DNA of 64,000 nt. It comes from Symsagittifera roscoffensis. Lineage: Eukaryota > Xenacoelomorpha > Acoela > Convolutidae. Location: positions 66,373,277 through 66,437,276 of the forward strand of contig NC_087066.1 of assembly GCF_963678635.1 (NCBI RefSeq). The letters are read 5' to 3'. Position numbers and translations under genes: made by a program. Shown piece by piece: positions 1-7,839 of this stretch. Position 1 is the stretch's first letter, and each line of letters opens with the position of its first letter. The notes under the pieces are model-generated. The model searched no databases and was not told the origin of the DNA. It worked only from the letters and a program-made list of their open reading frames with translations.

Positions 1-1
1 A

Positions 2-235
2 GATAAGAAGAAAGAGGTCTTAAGAGCTGACCTAGAACGAAATGTGAGCCTGTGTCTTCACAACAGCTTTTGCAGGAACCGGGAGCAAAAGGTGAATGTG
101 GACTTGCTACCTTGTTGCAAACCGAGGCTGTTGGAACAGGAGAGTTGGGGCACGGCCCGCAACTCCATGGACATGTTGGAAAAAGTCCTAGAAGATAGTG
201 AAGCCGAAGATCAGGATGGAGAAGCAATGGAATGA
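2..235 (+). CDS. C-terminal fragment of retroelement accessory protein (partial)
   Basis: The frame is open from base 2 to a TGA at 233-235, so the true start lies outside the window. Residues around LERNVSLCLHNSFCRNRE align with the C-terminus of the giant element's ORF at 3112-3771. The following part, with KPRLLEQESW and an acidic tail of E/D residues, aligns with the separate ORF at 2930-3136. Here the two parts are in one continuous frame, which shows that the giant element has a frame change at that point. No function is recognised. The acidic C-terminus is shared by both copies. Confidence 0.6.
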   Translation, partial: DKKKEVLRADLERNVSLCLHNSFCRNREQKVNVDLLPCCKPRLLEQESWGTARNSMDMLEKVLEDSEAEDQDGEAME

Positions 236-1002
236 AGATGATGGAACGAAGAGGATAAGTGAAGACGTGAACAAGAAAGGAAGAGAAGGAGAGAAAACTT
301 GATTGTTTTTGTGTGTTAAAACTTGAACTAATCAACCAAGTTTGATTATTAAACTTGTTAAACTTTTTGTTTTGATCTAGTTTGGTCAGACCAAACTTTG
401 AAAATTGTTGCAATTGTAAAAATTGTTAAAATTGTTGATTTTAGTTATGACTAATTATATATTTATGGAGAACATAGGTGAGTATATTTACCTATTTAAA
501 CAGGACTGAAGTTTTTAACCTGTGTAAGACACAATTTCACTGTGTGGCGACATGGTAAGTTTGGGTAAGCTCGCTCGGAAAGGGTGAGTAACTCAATAAC
601 TTTCCTAGCCACAGTTTCTTAGTTTTAATATCAAATAGGACCGCATAAAATACTGATTATACTTGGTGAGTGACGTTAAGTTAATTTTAACGGGTGCGTG
701 GCCGTGCCACGTCCCATATTTTTAATCAGCAAGAGCGAAAAGAAGTTTTTTTGCAAGTGACGTAAGTAGTCAGAAAAGAAATTTTATCTAGGACACATGG
801 TGCAAATTTTGTGAAAATGTTGGAAGGCAGTGAGTTGTAGTACGATGCCGTTTGTTACACGTAGTGAGTTGAGGTGGAGTAGATAAATTTCATTTTCTTA
901 TGCTATTTGTAAGATTGATTATAGAGAACTGGAACACTACTTGACGATAACCCGGTGTTATGCGATCAATAGGGACATTGATGGGGACTTGTCCGGGGAG
1001 TA
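236..1002 (+). other. 3' non-coding region of the plus-strand element
   Basis: No convincing long reading frame is seen. A short open stretch near 905-1040 contains the string SGEYV, which also appears in the giant element just before its 3' LTR. Because the underlying DNA is the putative polypurine tract, that conservation may be at nucleotide level only. The rest is AT-rich with repeated AACTTG/TTGTTAAA-like strings around 310-440. Confidence 0.4.
992..1002 (+). promoter_or_regulatory. Putative polypurine tract of the plus-strand element
   Basis: TCCGGGGAGTA lies directly before a TG that can start the LTR. The same string, in minus sense, directly precedes the 3' LTR of the giant element. 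In LTR elements this site primes plus-strand DNA synthesis. The assignment rests on position and on conservation between the two elements. Confidence 0.5.
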
Positions 1003-1628
1003 TGTGCAATTCTGCAAGATTGGCACAGCGCAACCTTCCGGTGGGACAGAAAAAGACGACTAAAGGCCTTAGTAACAAAAAAGTGCTGCAAAGGAGGGTC
1101 GAAATTTTCCGGAATTTTGAATTTTTAAAATTTCGATTGACGAGCAAGTGAAAAACAGTCGCACGAGAAAACGAGAAAAACGAAGCCTCTAATCGTGGCA
1201 ATCACACACGATAAGACCGATAGCAGAGAGAAACAGTGAGAAAGGAGGCTTCAGTGGGGAAGGAATATTCCGCGGAACCCTCCCGTGCCGCTAATTGGGA
1301 GAGATAACAACGTTAACTCGAGAAGAACACGGGAGCGGAGGCTTGGCCCCCCAGAGACTGTTATATGTTGAAGGACTGCAGTAAACTAACTTTTTAGCTA
1401 CTCTGATGCCATAGAACTTTGAATTAACACCGGTGTAACTTGATATTTTAGAGCATGAGTAGCTAGAAAGAGGAAAGGGTCAATCCATCTCCAATGGATT
1501 TAATATAGAACTGTCACACAAAAACATAATGAAATAGGGTGTTCGAGCCGTGTTTTTAATAGCAATCACGTCGTCTGAGGATCCGAGACTCAGCTATGTG
1601 GTTGTGTTCGCATGCAAACGAAAGCTGA
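1003..1628 (+). repeat. 3' LTR of the plus-strand element, left part (interrupted)
   Basis: It starts at TG after the polypurine tract. The sequence runs to 1628, is broken by the giant element, and appears to resume at 24425 and end in TTACA at 24611. This gives about 813 bp joined, close to the 873-904 bp LTRs of the giant element. It contains an inverted repeat (AATCCAT/ATGGATT, 1482-1500), the counterpart of a hairpin in the giant LTR. Its far end, CGAATGTTACA, is the reverse complement of the first 11 bases of the giant LTR. Confidence 0.6.
1583..1628. repeat. 46-bp duplication at the left flank of the giant element
   Basis: The segment beginning CCGAGACTCAGC and ending CGAAAGCTGA recurs at 24379-24424 on the other side of the element with a single mismatch (A/T). 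It behaves like a target-site duplication but is about ten times longer than the 4-6 bp made by gypsy integrases. Confidence 0.75.
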
Positions 1629-2501
1629 TGTAACATTCGTCTACTGCAGTCACACATGAGGCTTAAGAAAAATAGGCCCTATAACCATTGGCTCAAGAGT
1701 CAGGGACACTATCTCTTGTGTTTTTCTACCTCAAATCAGTCGGAGCCAATTCGGTTCGTTTGTGACATGAGACTACGACCCGTTACAGCTTAAAGGCTAC
1801 TACTAAAATATCCCCCCACTCTAGAATTAAGAACGTCCCCATACTTAGGTCTCTAGATACCCAAAATACATGAACGCCGTTAAAAACCGGGTCGGAACAA
1901 TCCATTAAGTTACTTTTTATTAGACAGTGGAACTTTGATCCATTTCAGATGGATCAACCTAAAACTCGCCTTACCTCAACATAACAATTACAAAACACAC
2001 TCTAGAAATTTAAATTGGTACTCACATTGTAGCACGCTCACGAATTGGGAGTAATTAAGTAAGTCTGTAAGCAACTCAAGAATTAAATAGTGTAACTAAA
2101 CGAGTTTAATGTTTGCTAGTTTCAACAATAGGAATAAGTTTGTACTCTAGAATGCAGTTTTATGTGGACCATTGGGACACTCAAGCTGTCCACCTTTCCA
2201 CCGAAGGTTCACTCTGGTCCAGTTCGAATAGTTGACCAGTTGGATAATTGTCCCGTTCTCAGGAACACTCTGTCTTCTATTTCAAATAGGACAGCTCTAC
2301 TCTAGATTATTATTGTCTGGGAAATTGCGAATGGCAATTTCCTAGTGATTTATCTTGCAACTTTTCCGCGATTGTCACTCGATTGTTCTCAATTCTCTTT
2401 TTCGACTTTCAGTTATCGCGAGAAAATCGTGCATGACAGGCTCCATTCGAATTTTTTTGCTTCTCTCAAGGTCAAACTTCCAAATATGACCGACTGGCAC
2501 A
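1629..2501 (-). repeat. 3' LTR of the giant element
   Basis: In plus orientation it starts TGTAACATTCG and ends GGCACA, so it has TG...CA ends. It aligns with 23461-24364 with three substitutions, near 1990, 2130 and 2318. It lacks 35 bp present in the other copy, lost or gained next to a T run near 2453. A perfect 9-bp inverted repeat with a 5-nt loop lies at 1935-1957. The very low divergence implies recent insertion. Confidence 0.93.
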
Positions 2502-2513
2502 TACTCCCCGGAC
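2502..2513 (-). promoter_or_regulatory. Putative polypurine tract of the giant element
   Basis: In minus sense the bases just upstream of the 3' LTR read GTCCGGGGAGTA. The same string sits at the same position in the plus-strand relative at 991-1002. It would prime plus-strand synthesis. Confidence 0.5.
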
Positions 2514-2929
2514 TCGAGATCGATGTCCTCATCGGGTGCTGTCGTCTGCCAGTGAGTCCCCGAAAACCGAGTGTTGCTCAAGGTACAGTGCCAGTGGTCA
2601 TTTACAGAAGTTTGCAGCAGACTTAAGCTTATCTACACCCCAAAATTCACGGCCATGTAAAATTTTCACACTATCGCTGAACAGCAATCAAAATCTGCAC
2701 ACACCTGCACCTATGAATTCTCGCTTTTCAAGCCAATTATTTAAAATTTCTTTTGTCCCATTCAATTAGGAAATTGTCATGCAGCATTTTGATTTATATA
2801 ATAGATATAGCATATTAATAACAATATCTGTTTCGTTAAAATTTCTTTTTCGTGAACCCAGGTTTCACCCGGATCCACACTCAAGCCCCCCTTCCCTCTC
2901 AAGACTCAAGATCCATTCGAACCATCCAC
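2514..2929 (-). other. 3' untranslated region of the giant element
   Basis: AT-rich DNA between the last accessory ORF and the polypurine tract. A 68-codon minus frame (2581 down to 2375) crosses into the LTR. Its SGEYV segment is shared with the plus-strand relative, but the shared DNA is the polypurine tract, so coding is doubtful. Nothing else was recognised. Confidence 0.4.
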
Positions 2930-3136
2930 TCATCTCGCACTCTTCGCCTTGGAGGTGCCGCACCCTGAAGTACTAGATACGGCAAACTGTCTCAACAGTT
3001 CTTCTTCATCATCGGAGCTAATCACGATCTCCTCCCAAGCCTTCATCTGTTCATAGGATCGCATCCATTCTCTTTGCTCCTGCAACCTCTTTGCCTGGTT
3101 GGGTAGTGCCTTCACCCTAGATTCCGGTTCAAACAA
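2930..3136 (-). CDS. C-terminal piece of accessory protein, frame-shifted from the preceding ORF
   Basis: A 68-codon frame opens inside the end of the 3112-3771 ORF and runs to a stop at 2930. It is rich in E, R and Q, with an acidic stretch SSDDEEELL. The plus-strand relative at 2-235 carries the homologous sequence in one frame with the NVSL-LHNSFC segment. This piece is therefore probably the end of the same protein, detached here by a one-base deletion near 3119-3122. No independent start codon is convincing; the first codon would be TTG. Confidence 0.5.
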   Translation of the reverse strand: MFEPESRVKALPNQAKRLQEQREWMRSYEQMKAWEEIVISSDDEEELLRQFAVSSTSGCGTSKAKSAR

Positions 3137-3771
3137 AAGGAGTTGTGCAGGCTCAAGCTCACGTTCTTCGCCAGGTCCTCCTCTAGTATCGATTCCCTCG
3201 CTTTGGTATTGTCTCTAGACATTTTACCCACTCTCTTCCATCCTGTCGTGATCGCATTTCGATGGGTTAACAGGGGTCTCTTGAAAGCTTCCGGCCCGAT
3301 CTCGGCCTGGAACTGTCGATACTCCTTTTGATGCTTTCTCATGTGATTTTTCGTTGTCATGGACAACCAAGACGTCAGCGTCGCCCGAAACCATGGAAAG
3401 TACCTCAAACGGCTCCATACGTGCCTGACTTCCGTTGGTATGGCGAATACTTTGCACGCAGTCTCAAACAACTCTAGTCTCCTGCTGTAGTCTATCGCAT
3501 ATATTGACTCAGCCGTTGGCGTCGTCGCTTCCCGATACTTCGTTATATTCTCTTCTATCCATCTCAGAGCCAACATCGTACTCACTACTAAGAGCGTCAC
3601 CTTCTGCCGGTAGTCCGATCGACCGAATTTCTTCCATATCCCACACCAGGCAAAGGTTCTTGTGATCTGGATACCACACCGTTTGTGCCAAACAGTGGCA
3701 TGGGCATTCTCCATGGGTGATCTCAATGCTCCTGAGGTTACGCTCCCCCGAGGCTTCCAAGAGAGGCTCAA
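3112..3771 (-). CDS. Accessory protein, C-terminal region (unknown function)
   Basis: This frame overlaps the end of the 1216-codon ORF by about 260 bases. The first part of the frame looks like an out-of-frame shadow. From about 3560 downward it reads like real protein: helical, charged, with SIYAIDYSRRLELFE and later KESILEEDL-like sequence before NVSLSLHNSFC. That last segment is shared with the plus-strand relative. The likely reading is that a frame change around 3510-3560 joins the long ORF to this one. No known domain is recognised. Confidence 0.55.
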   Translation of the reverse strand: MSLSWKPRGSVTSGALRSPMENAHATVWHKRCGIQITRTFAWCGIWKKFGRSDYRQKVTLLVVSTMLALRWIEENITKYREATTPTAESIYAIDYSRRLELFETACKVFAIPTEVRHVWSRLRYFPWFRATLTSWLSMTTKNHMRKHQKEYRQFQAEIGPEAFKRPLLTHRNAITTGWKRVGKMSRDNTKARESILEEDLAKNVSLSLHNSFCLNRNLG

Positions 3772-6700
3772 CCTCTATCATTTTCTCATGCATCGTGTCG
3801 TTATCTTCCATGTTTGGAGCACCTCCCACAGGTTTTCCGATCACGTTTTGTCTCTCGTGATCGCTTGTGTTCTCACTCTCCAACTTCAAAAGTTCTTCTC
3901 CCCAGATTTCACTCAAGTCATCTCTCAATTCTTTTGGTACTGTCCCTCTGATTTTTCTCAACAACTTGTGCGAGTGATGCGATATCCGAACCAACCTCAC
4001 GCACTTGGGCACTGAGAAGGCCTTGTCCACCAATATTCTCTGGCTGGATGCTTCCACCATCGCCATGTGCAGTGGGTAGTGGCTTCCGCACAAATTGGCC
4101 ATCATTGATCCTATCAGGGATTTTGCGTTCAATGGCAGGCCATAAGCTTCGCTCATGGGAAACCCCATTTCCGCCTCGAGACCAACCTTCCAGCTCCGGA
4201 TATGTTTTTGAGTCACCTGCAACACTCCCGGCCATGATTCCACGCTCAACGCCGTCACTAAATGGAGTTCAGACTCTAGCCTCTCCAGTGACTGCAGACT
4301 ACACATTCTCGAGAAGAATCCGAGAGCTGTCGCTATATTCACCGTAGTTCTCGCGTAACACTCCGCAACTATTTGCACTTCACTTTTCTCCCTTTCTGTG
4401 ATGTCTTCAAACCAAGTAACCATATCTTCTTTTTGAAAGGACAATATCCTGACACATGATCGTCCATCGCAGGTGTGCCCTCCACTCCCACACGTAGAAT
4501 CCAGACAGCTACCCGGCTCCATCTTCTTGGCTGGCTCGAGACTGTTCGTCTTCTCGCCTGACTCCTTCATCTGAGGTAAGATCAGTTTGTGCACCACACT
4601 CAACTTTGCCAAATCTTCATCTTCCGTTGGAGCTAACCTCACCCATTCGGTGGTCTCCTCGATCAGACTCTTGTGGGGATGTGGGCACCAGGAGGGTCTT
4701 AGTAACTTCCATACCACTCCCAAGTTCGTTATCAGCAAGCCATTGCCATCACCCATGTTCACTTCAACTCTCTTGTTCGAGCGCGGTATGCTCACCACCT
4801 CCGGTGTTTTCTCAAGAATCAGGCCCAGGCTCGGCCCCTCTTTCTCCACCGCGTCTATTTCCATTATTCTTTCTGTCCAAAACTTCAGTAGCTCCGCCAC
4901 CTCGTGGTTCCTGTGAGCGCCTCCAGTTTCTGAGTCCAAGAAGGGGTTGTAGGCTATTCCCATCACTCCTGACACGTATTGGTATTCCCCCTTCTCGCTG
5001 GGTCTCGAGTACTGCTCTGACGAGGCCAGGTTACGGTGAACATCATGCTCTTCTTCGAACTTCTTATTATAAAACCTCCGTACCTCGTCCAGCTTTCTGT
5101 GGTTCTCTAGGGATAGTCTGGAACCATCTTCTTTTTCTATACCAGTACTCTGATACACGTTTAAGATGATCGTTGAGACTCTTTTTTCCACGGTTTTACT
5201 TCCGCTCGCTCTTTGGTGGCATGCCAAGATGGTGCTGTCAGACATCATTGACATTATCCATCTCAAGAAACATGTGGCGTCCTTCCTCCTAGCCAGGCTC
5301 AAGCCTGAATTATCCCTGGCCACGTGTTGCATCAGTGCTTGATACACATCTAGCTTCTTGCCTCCCAACTTCAGCCTGTCATACGAGGTCAATGTCTCCA
5401 ACTCTATTCCCACCAGACTCCAGGTGAACATTAATTGTCCCGCAGTTCTAACGAAGGGATTCGCCATCAATGGCGATGCTGATGAGGGTGTCCTCATTGC
5501 CTCTTCAAAATGATCCTTCAACAAGTTCTGCCAGGACCTCTTCAGCTGATTCGCCATTTCTATTTTATTAACCTCGGCCTTTTGCTGGGTGGCCCAATTG
5601 CGTCGCTTGCGAGCTACTCCACTGTCCAACTTCTTCAAGCAGTCCTCCATTTCCTTCAATGTCTCGAGGGCCACCCACCACGTCCGGGAGGTGTTCCTCG
5701 TCTTGTTCCTCTCCAATGGATCACTCGTCACTTGCTTGCCCGTGGCCTGGTGTGCCTTCGAGATCCATTCTTTGCCGACATCCACTTCCCATGTTTGTGC
5801 GTTCGTTGATCCTCTCTTTACGTTTATCTTCTGAGGCTTGAAGTCTTCCTCCGATGTCGAACTGGTGGAAGCCTCTATTTCCCTCTCTACTTCGAGTGGT
5901 CTTCTGAGCTCCGAGCTGCTCTTGTATGCCGCCGTCTTGCATCTAGCCAAAACCATGGGCGCCGTCTCTCTCAAGTTTCCTTCCGAAACAGCATCCACTG
6001 AAGGACTACCCAATCCCTCCACCTCTCTCTTCCTCTTGCGGGTCTTCACATCTCTGCTTGAGGGTGTTGTGGCTATCATCACTGATTCAACCTCTCTGTC
6101 TACCTCCAATCCTTCCAACTCTTCCCTCCCCCCTGCTCGAGCCTTAAGGATATTAGTACTTTTAATCATATTACTAGTCCCAACCTTATCCCTTTTTATA
6201 TCATCAACTATTTTATCTACAGTCTTTTGTTTCAGAGTAGAGCTGTCCTCACATTTTTCTTCTCTAGTCTTCGATCTTGAATTCCTCAGCTCTACCAGCT
6301 TGCTCAGCAAATCTTTTCTCGCCTTCTCATCCAGGCCCGTTCCTATCAGAAGCGGTTCTCCAAACCTTACGACTGTGTCCCACAGTTCCTCCTTGAATTT
6401 GTCCAGCGTCGTCTCGCTGCCCACTTCTTGATTGAATTCTTTTAAGAACTCCTGCCAAGCATCGTCCTTCAGGGACCCCAGGAACATGTCCCTGTTCCCT
6501 TCGAAAGTGTTCTTTTCCCTTTCCTCTGAGCTCAAGAGTATCATCCCCATATTGGAGGTCTCACTTGCCAATGGCAATTCCAGATTCTTCCGGGGGGACG
6601 GAGTCAGAGGCGGAGTGGCAGTATCTGCCCAATTCTCCTCGCTCAGGTCTTTCAACAGCTCTTGAGTGGTGAGCTCCTCCCCTGATGGTCCTGGTTCAGG

Positions 6701-7159
6701 CGTATTCCCCACTTCCATGTCCTCACCGGCTTCACTGAGAGTTTCATCCATACTCTCTTCTTCTGACTCATTTCTCCTTCTCTCGAGAATTCTTTTGAAC
6801 CGGTCCTCCACGGGTCCACTCCTCTTGTCTCCAGGCGCGTCCACTGACAGTGGTGATGGTGTCGCAGGGTCCAATTTTTTGTATTCCGTCAGGGCTACGT
6901 GCAGCTGGCCTGTTGCATCTAGTTCTTTTCCCTCCTGTCTCATTTCCACCTGTTCTAAGCCATAGGGTGCCCTGTACTTTCTTGTTGCAAATTTCATGTC
7001 GTCCACCAATGCGACGTGCCCCTCCATCATGATCATCCTGCCATCATCCCATATTGGTAGCATGTTCTCTAGTCCTTCCTGCTCAAGAGCTCTCAAGAAC
7101 TTCCGCACCTCATATCCGGGGGCTGCGAACCTCTCATCTTTTTCGCTTGCGTCGTCCAC
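3509..7159 (-). CDS. Large accessory protein of the giant element (unknown function)
   Basis: A frame of 1216 codons. The first codon is GTG, so this is probably not an independent start but a continuation of the ORF ending at 7093, which it overlaps by 67 bases. Residues about 100-450 are low-complexity, acidic and basic, and probably disordered. About 450-1100 look globular. Near residue 886 there is a cysteine cluster (SCLDSTCGSGGHTCDGRSC), and near 1150 a second Cys/His-rich stretch (HGECPCHC). Either could bind zinc, but I recognise no named family. No signal peptide or transmembrane segment is evident, so it does not look like an envelope protein. Confidence 0.65.
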   Translation of the reverse strand: MDDASEKDERFAAPGYEVRKFLRALEQEGLENMLPIWDDGRMIMMEGHVALVDDMKFATRKYRAPYGLEQVEMRQEGKELDATGQLHVALTEYKKLDPATPSPLSVDAPGDKRSGPVEDRFKRILERRRNESEEESMDETLSEAGEDMEVGNTPEPGPSGEELTTQELLKDLSEENWADTATPPLTPSPRKNLELPLASETSNMGMILLSSEEREKNTFEGNRDMFLGSLKDDAWQEFLKEFNQEVGSETTLDKFKEELWDTVVRFGEPLLIGTGLDEKARKDLLSKLVELRNSRSKTREEKCEDSSTLKQKTVDKIVDDIKRDKVGTSNMIKSTNILKARAGGREELEGLEVDREVESVMIATTPSSRDVKTRKRKREVEGLGSPSVDAVSEGNLRETAPMVLARCKTAAYKSSSELRRPLEVEREIEASTSSTSEEDFKPQKINVKRGSTNAQTWEVDVGKEWISKAHQATGKQVTSDPLERNKTRNTSRTWWVALETLKEMEDCLKKLDSGVARKRRNWATQQKAEVNKIEMANQLKRSWQNLLKDHFEEAMRTPSSASPLMANPFVRTAGQLMFTWSLVGIELETLTSYDRLKLGGKKLDVYQALMQHVARDNSGLSLARRKDATCFLRWIMSMMSDSTILACHQRASGSKTVEKRVSTIILNVYQSTGIEKEDGSRLSLENHRKLDEVRRFYNKKFEEEHDVHRNLASSEQYSRPSEKGEYQYVSGVMGIAYNPFLDSETGGAHRNHEVAELLKFWTERIMEIDAVEKEGPSLGLILEKTPEVVSIPRSNKRVEVNMGDGNGLLITNLGVVWKLLRPSWCPHPHKSLIEETTEWVRLAPTEDEDLAKLSVVHKLILPQMKESGEKTNSLEPAKKMEPGSCLDSTCGSGGHTCDGRSCVRILSFQKEDMVTWFEDITEREKSEVQIVAECYARTTVNIATALGFFSRMCSLQSLERLESELHLVTALSVESWPGVLQVTQKHIRSWKVGLEAEMGFPMSEAYGLPLNAKSLIGSMMANLCGSHYPLHMAMVEASSQRILVDKAFSVPKCVRLVRISHHSHKLLRKIRGTVPKELRDDLSEIWGEELLKLESENTSDHERQNVIGKPVGGAPNMEDNDTMHEKMIEVEPLLEASGERNLRSIEITHGECPCHCLAQTVWYPDHKNLCLVWDMEEIRSIGLPAEGDALSSEYDVGSEMDRREYNEVSGSDDANG

Positions 7160-7833
7160 GAATTTATCTTCGCCTCGCTAGTATGGAAGTAGACCGCCGC
7201 CGTGTAGCCGATGAACAGGGGGTCCCAGCCATCAGTGAAATACTTCTGCATTTCCTCCGTCATCATCCTCGCCATTATGGAGGGAACTACCAAGGGACTG
7301 TTCATTCCCAAGGTCATCCTCCTGACTATCGGGAACTCAGGCATGGCGGCTGGAAGGATTTTTTTCTCCATTATGGCCTCCAGCTCCCTCTTGACTAGTG
7401 CAAAGCATTCCTTCCAAGCAGGAATCCTCAAGATCTCTCGCCCGTCTGCCGTCAATGGGTTCAAGTTCCAAAACTTGGGATACCTTTCGATGGGGCCCTC
7501 TCGCTTGCCTCCCATTCTACATTGCATTTGCCCCCTGAAGTTGTACACTATCAGCTCGGCATCTTTCACTTTTCCAAAGAGTGCCGTGTTGCTCATTCGC
7601 GCTCTGAGCACCTCCAGCTGACACCAATTGAGCGCCGTCCCATCCAGTATGCTGATAAGACTCAAGTGCGTCACAGAGTGACGATACGTTGTCACCAGGG
7701 GATCTGGGAATGCGTAGGTCACTGCTGGACCATAAATGCAGGTCACCACCTCCTCTAGACCCCGGATTATCCCCATAGGGTCCGACCTCATTGCCAGGCA
7801 TAGGTCCGTCAACAGAGGCATCCCTCTATTCAT
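7093..7833 (-). CDS. Accessory protein segment directly downstream of the SGNH ORF
   Basis: A 246-codon frame in the same frame as the 7840-11805 ORF. The two are separated only by a TAG (7840-7842) and two lysine codons. It starts with ATG at 7833, so it could be a separate protein by re-initiation, a readthrough extension, or the product of a nonsense mutation. The sequence looks globular, for example VVPSIMARMMTEEMQKYF, with no recognised domain. It overlaps the next ORF (3509-7159) by 67 bases in another frame. I infer one ancestral accessory polyprotein running from 11805 to 2930. Confidence 0.55.
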   Translation of the reverse strand: MNRGMPLLTDLCLAMRSDPMGIIRGLEEVVTCIYGPAVTYAFPDPLVTTYRHSVTHLSLISILDGTALNWCQLEVLRARMSNTALFGKVKDAELIVYNFRGQMQCRMGGKREGPIERYPKFWNLNPLTADGREILRIPAWKECFALVKRELEAIMEKKILPAAMPEFPIVRRMTLGMNSPLVVPSIMARMMTEEMQKYFTDGWDPLFIGYTAAVYFHTSEAKINSWTTQAKKMRGSQPPDMRCGSS

Positions 7834-7839
7834 CTTCTT

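Larger units (their letters stand above)
1..1628 (+). mobile_element. 3' end of a plus-strand LTR retroelement related to the giant element
   Basis: This is the tail of an element that enters from left of the window. It has a C-terminal coding fragment (2-235), a non-coding 3' region and an LTR start near 1003. The coding fragment matches the last accessory protein of the minus-strand giant element, sharing for example NVSL-LHNSFC. The polypurine-tract string TCCGGGGAGTATGTG at about 992-1006 also occurs just before the giant element's 3' LTR, in minus sense. The LTR is interrupted at 1628/1629 by the giant element and resumes at 24425. The two elements therefore belong to one family and lie in opposite orientation, the younger one nested in the older. 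Confidence 0.7.

Noticed and set aside
960-1151. 63-codon plus frame at the polypurine tract and LTR start
   Set aside because: It crosses the expected internal/LTR border. Similarity to the giant element there is limited to the polypurine-tract DNA.
4606-5169. 187-codon plus-strand frame (and other long plus frames across 3-20 kb such as 12275-12979 and 5838-6431)
   Set aside because: They are antisense to the retroelement genes, rich in S, L and P as expected from reading those genes backwards, and show no domain.
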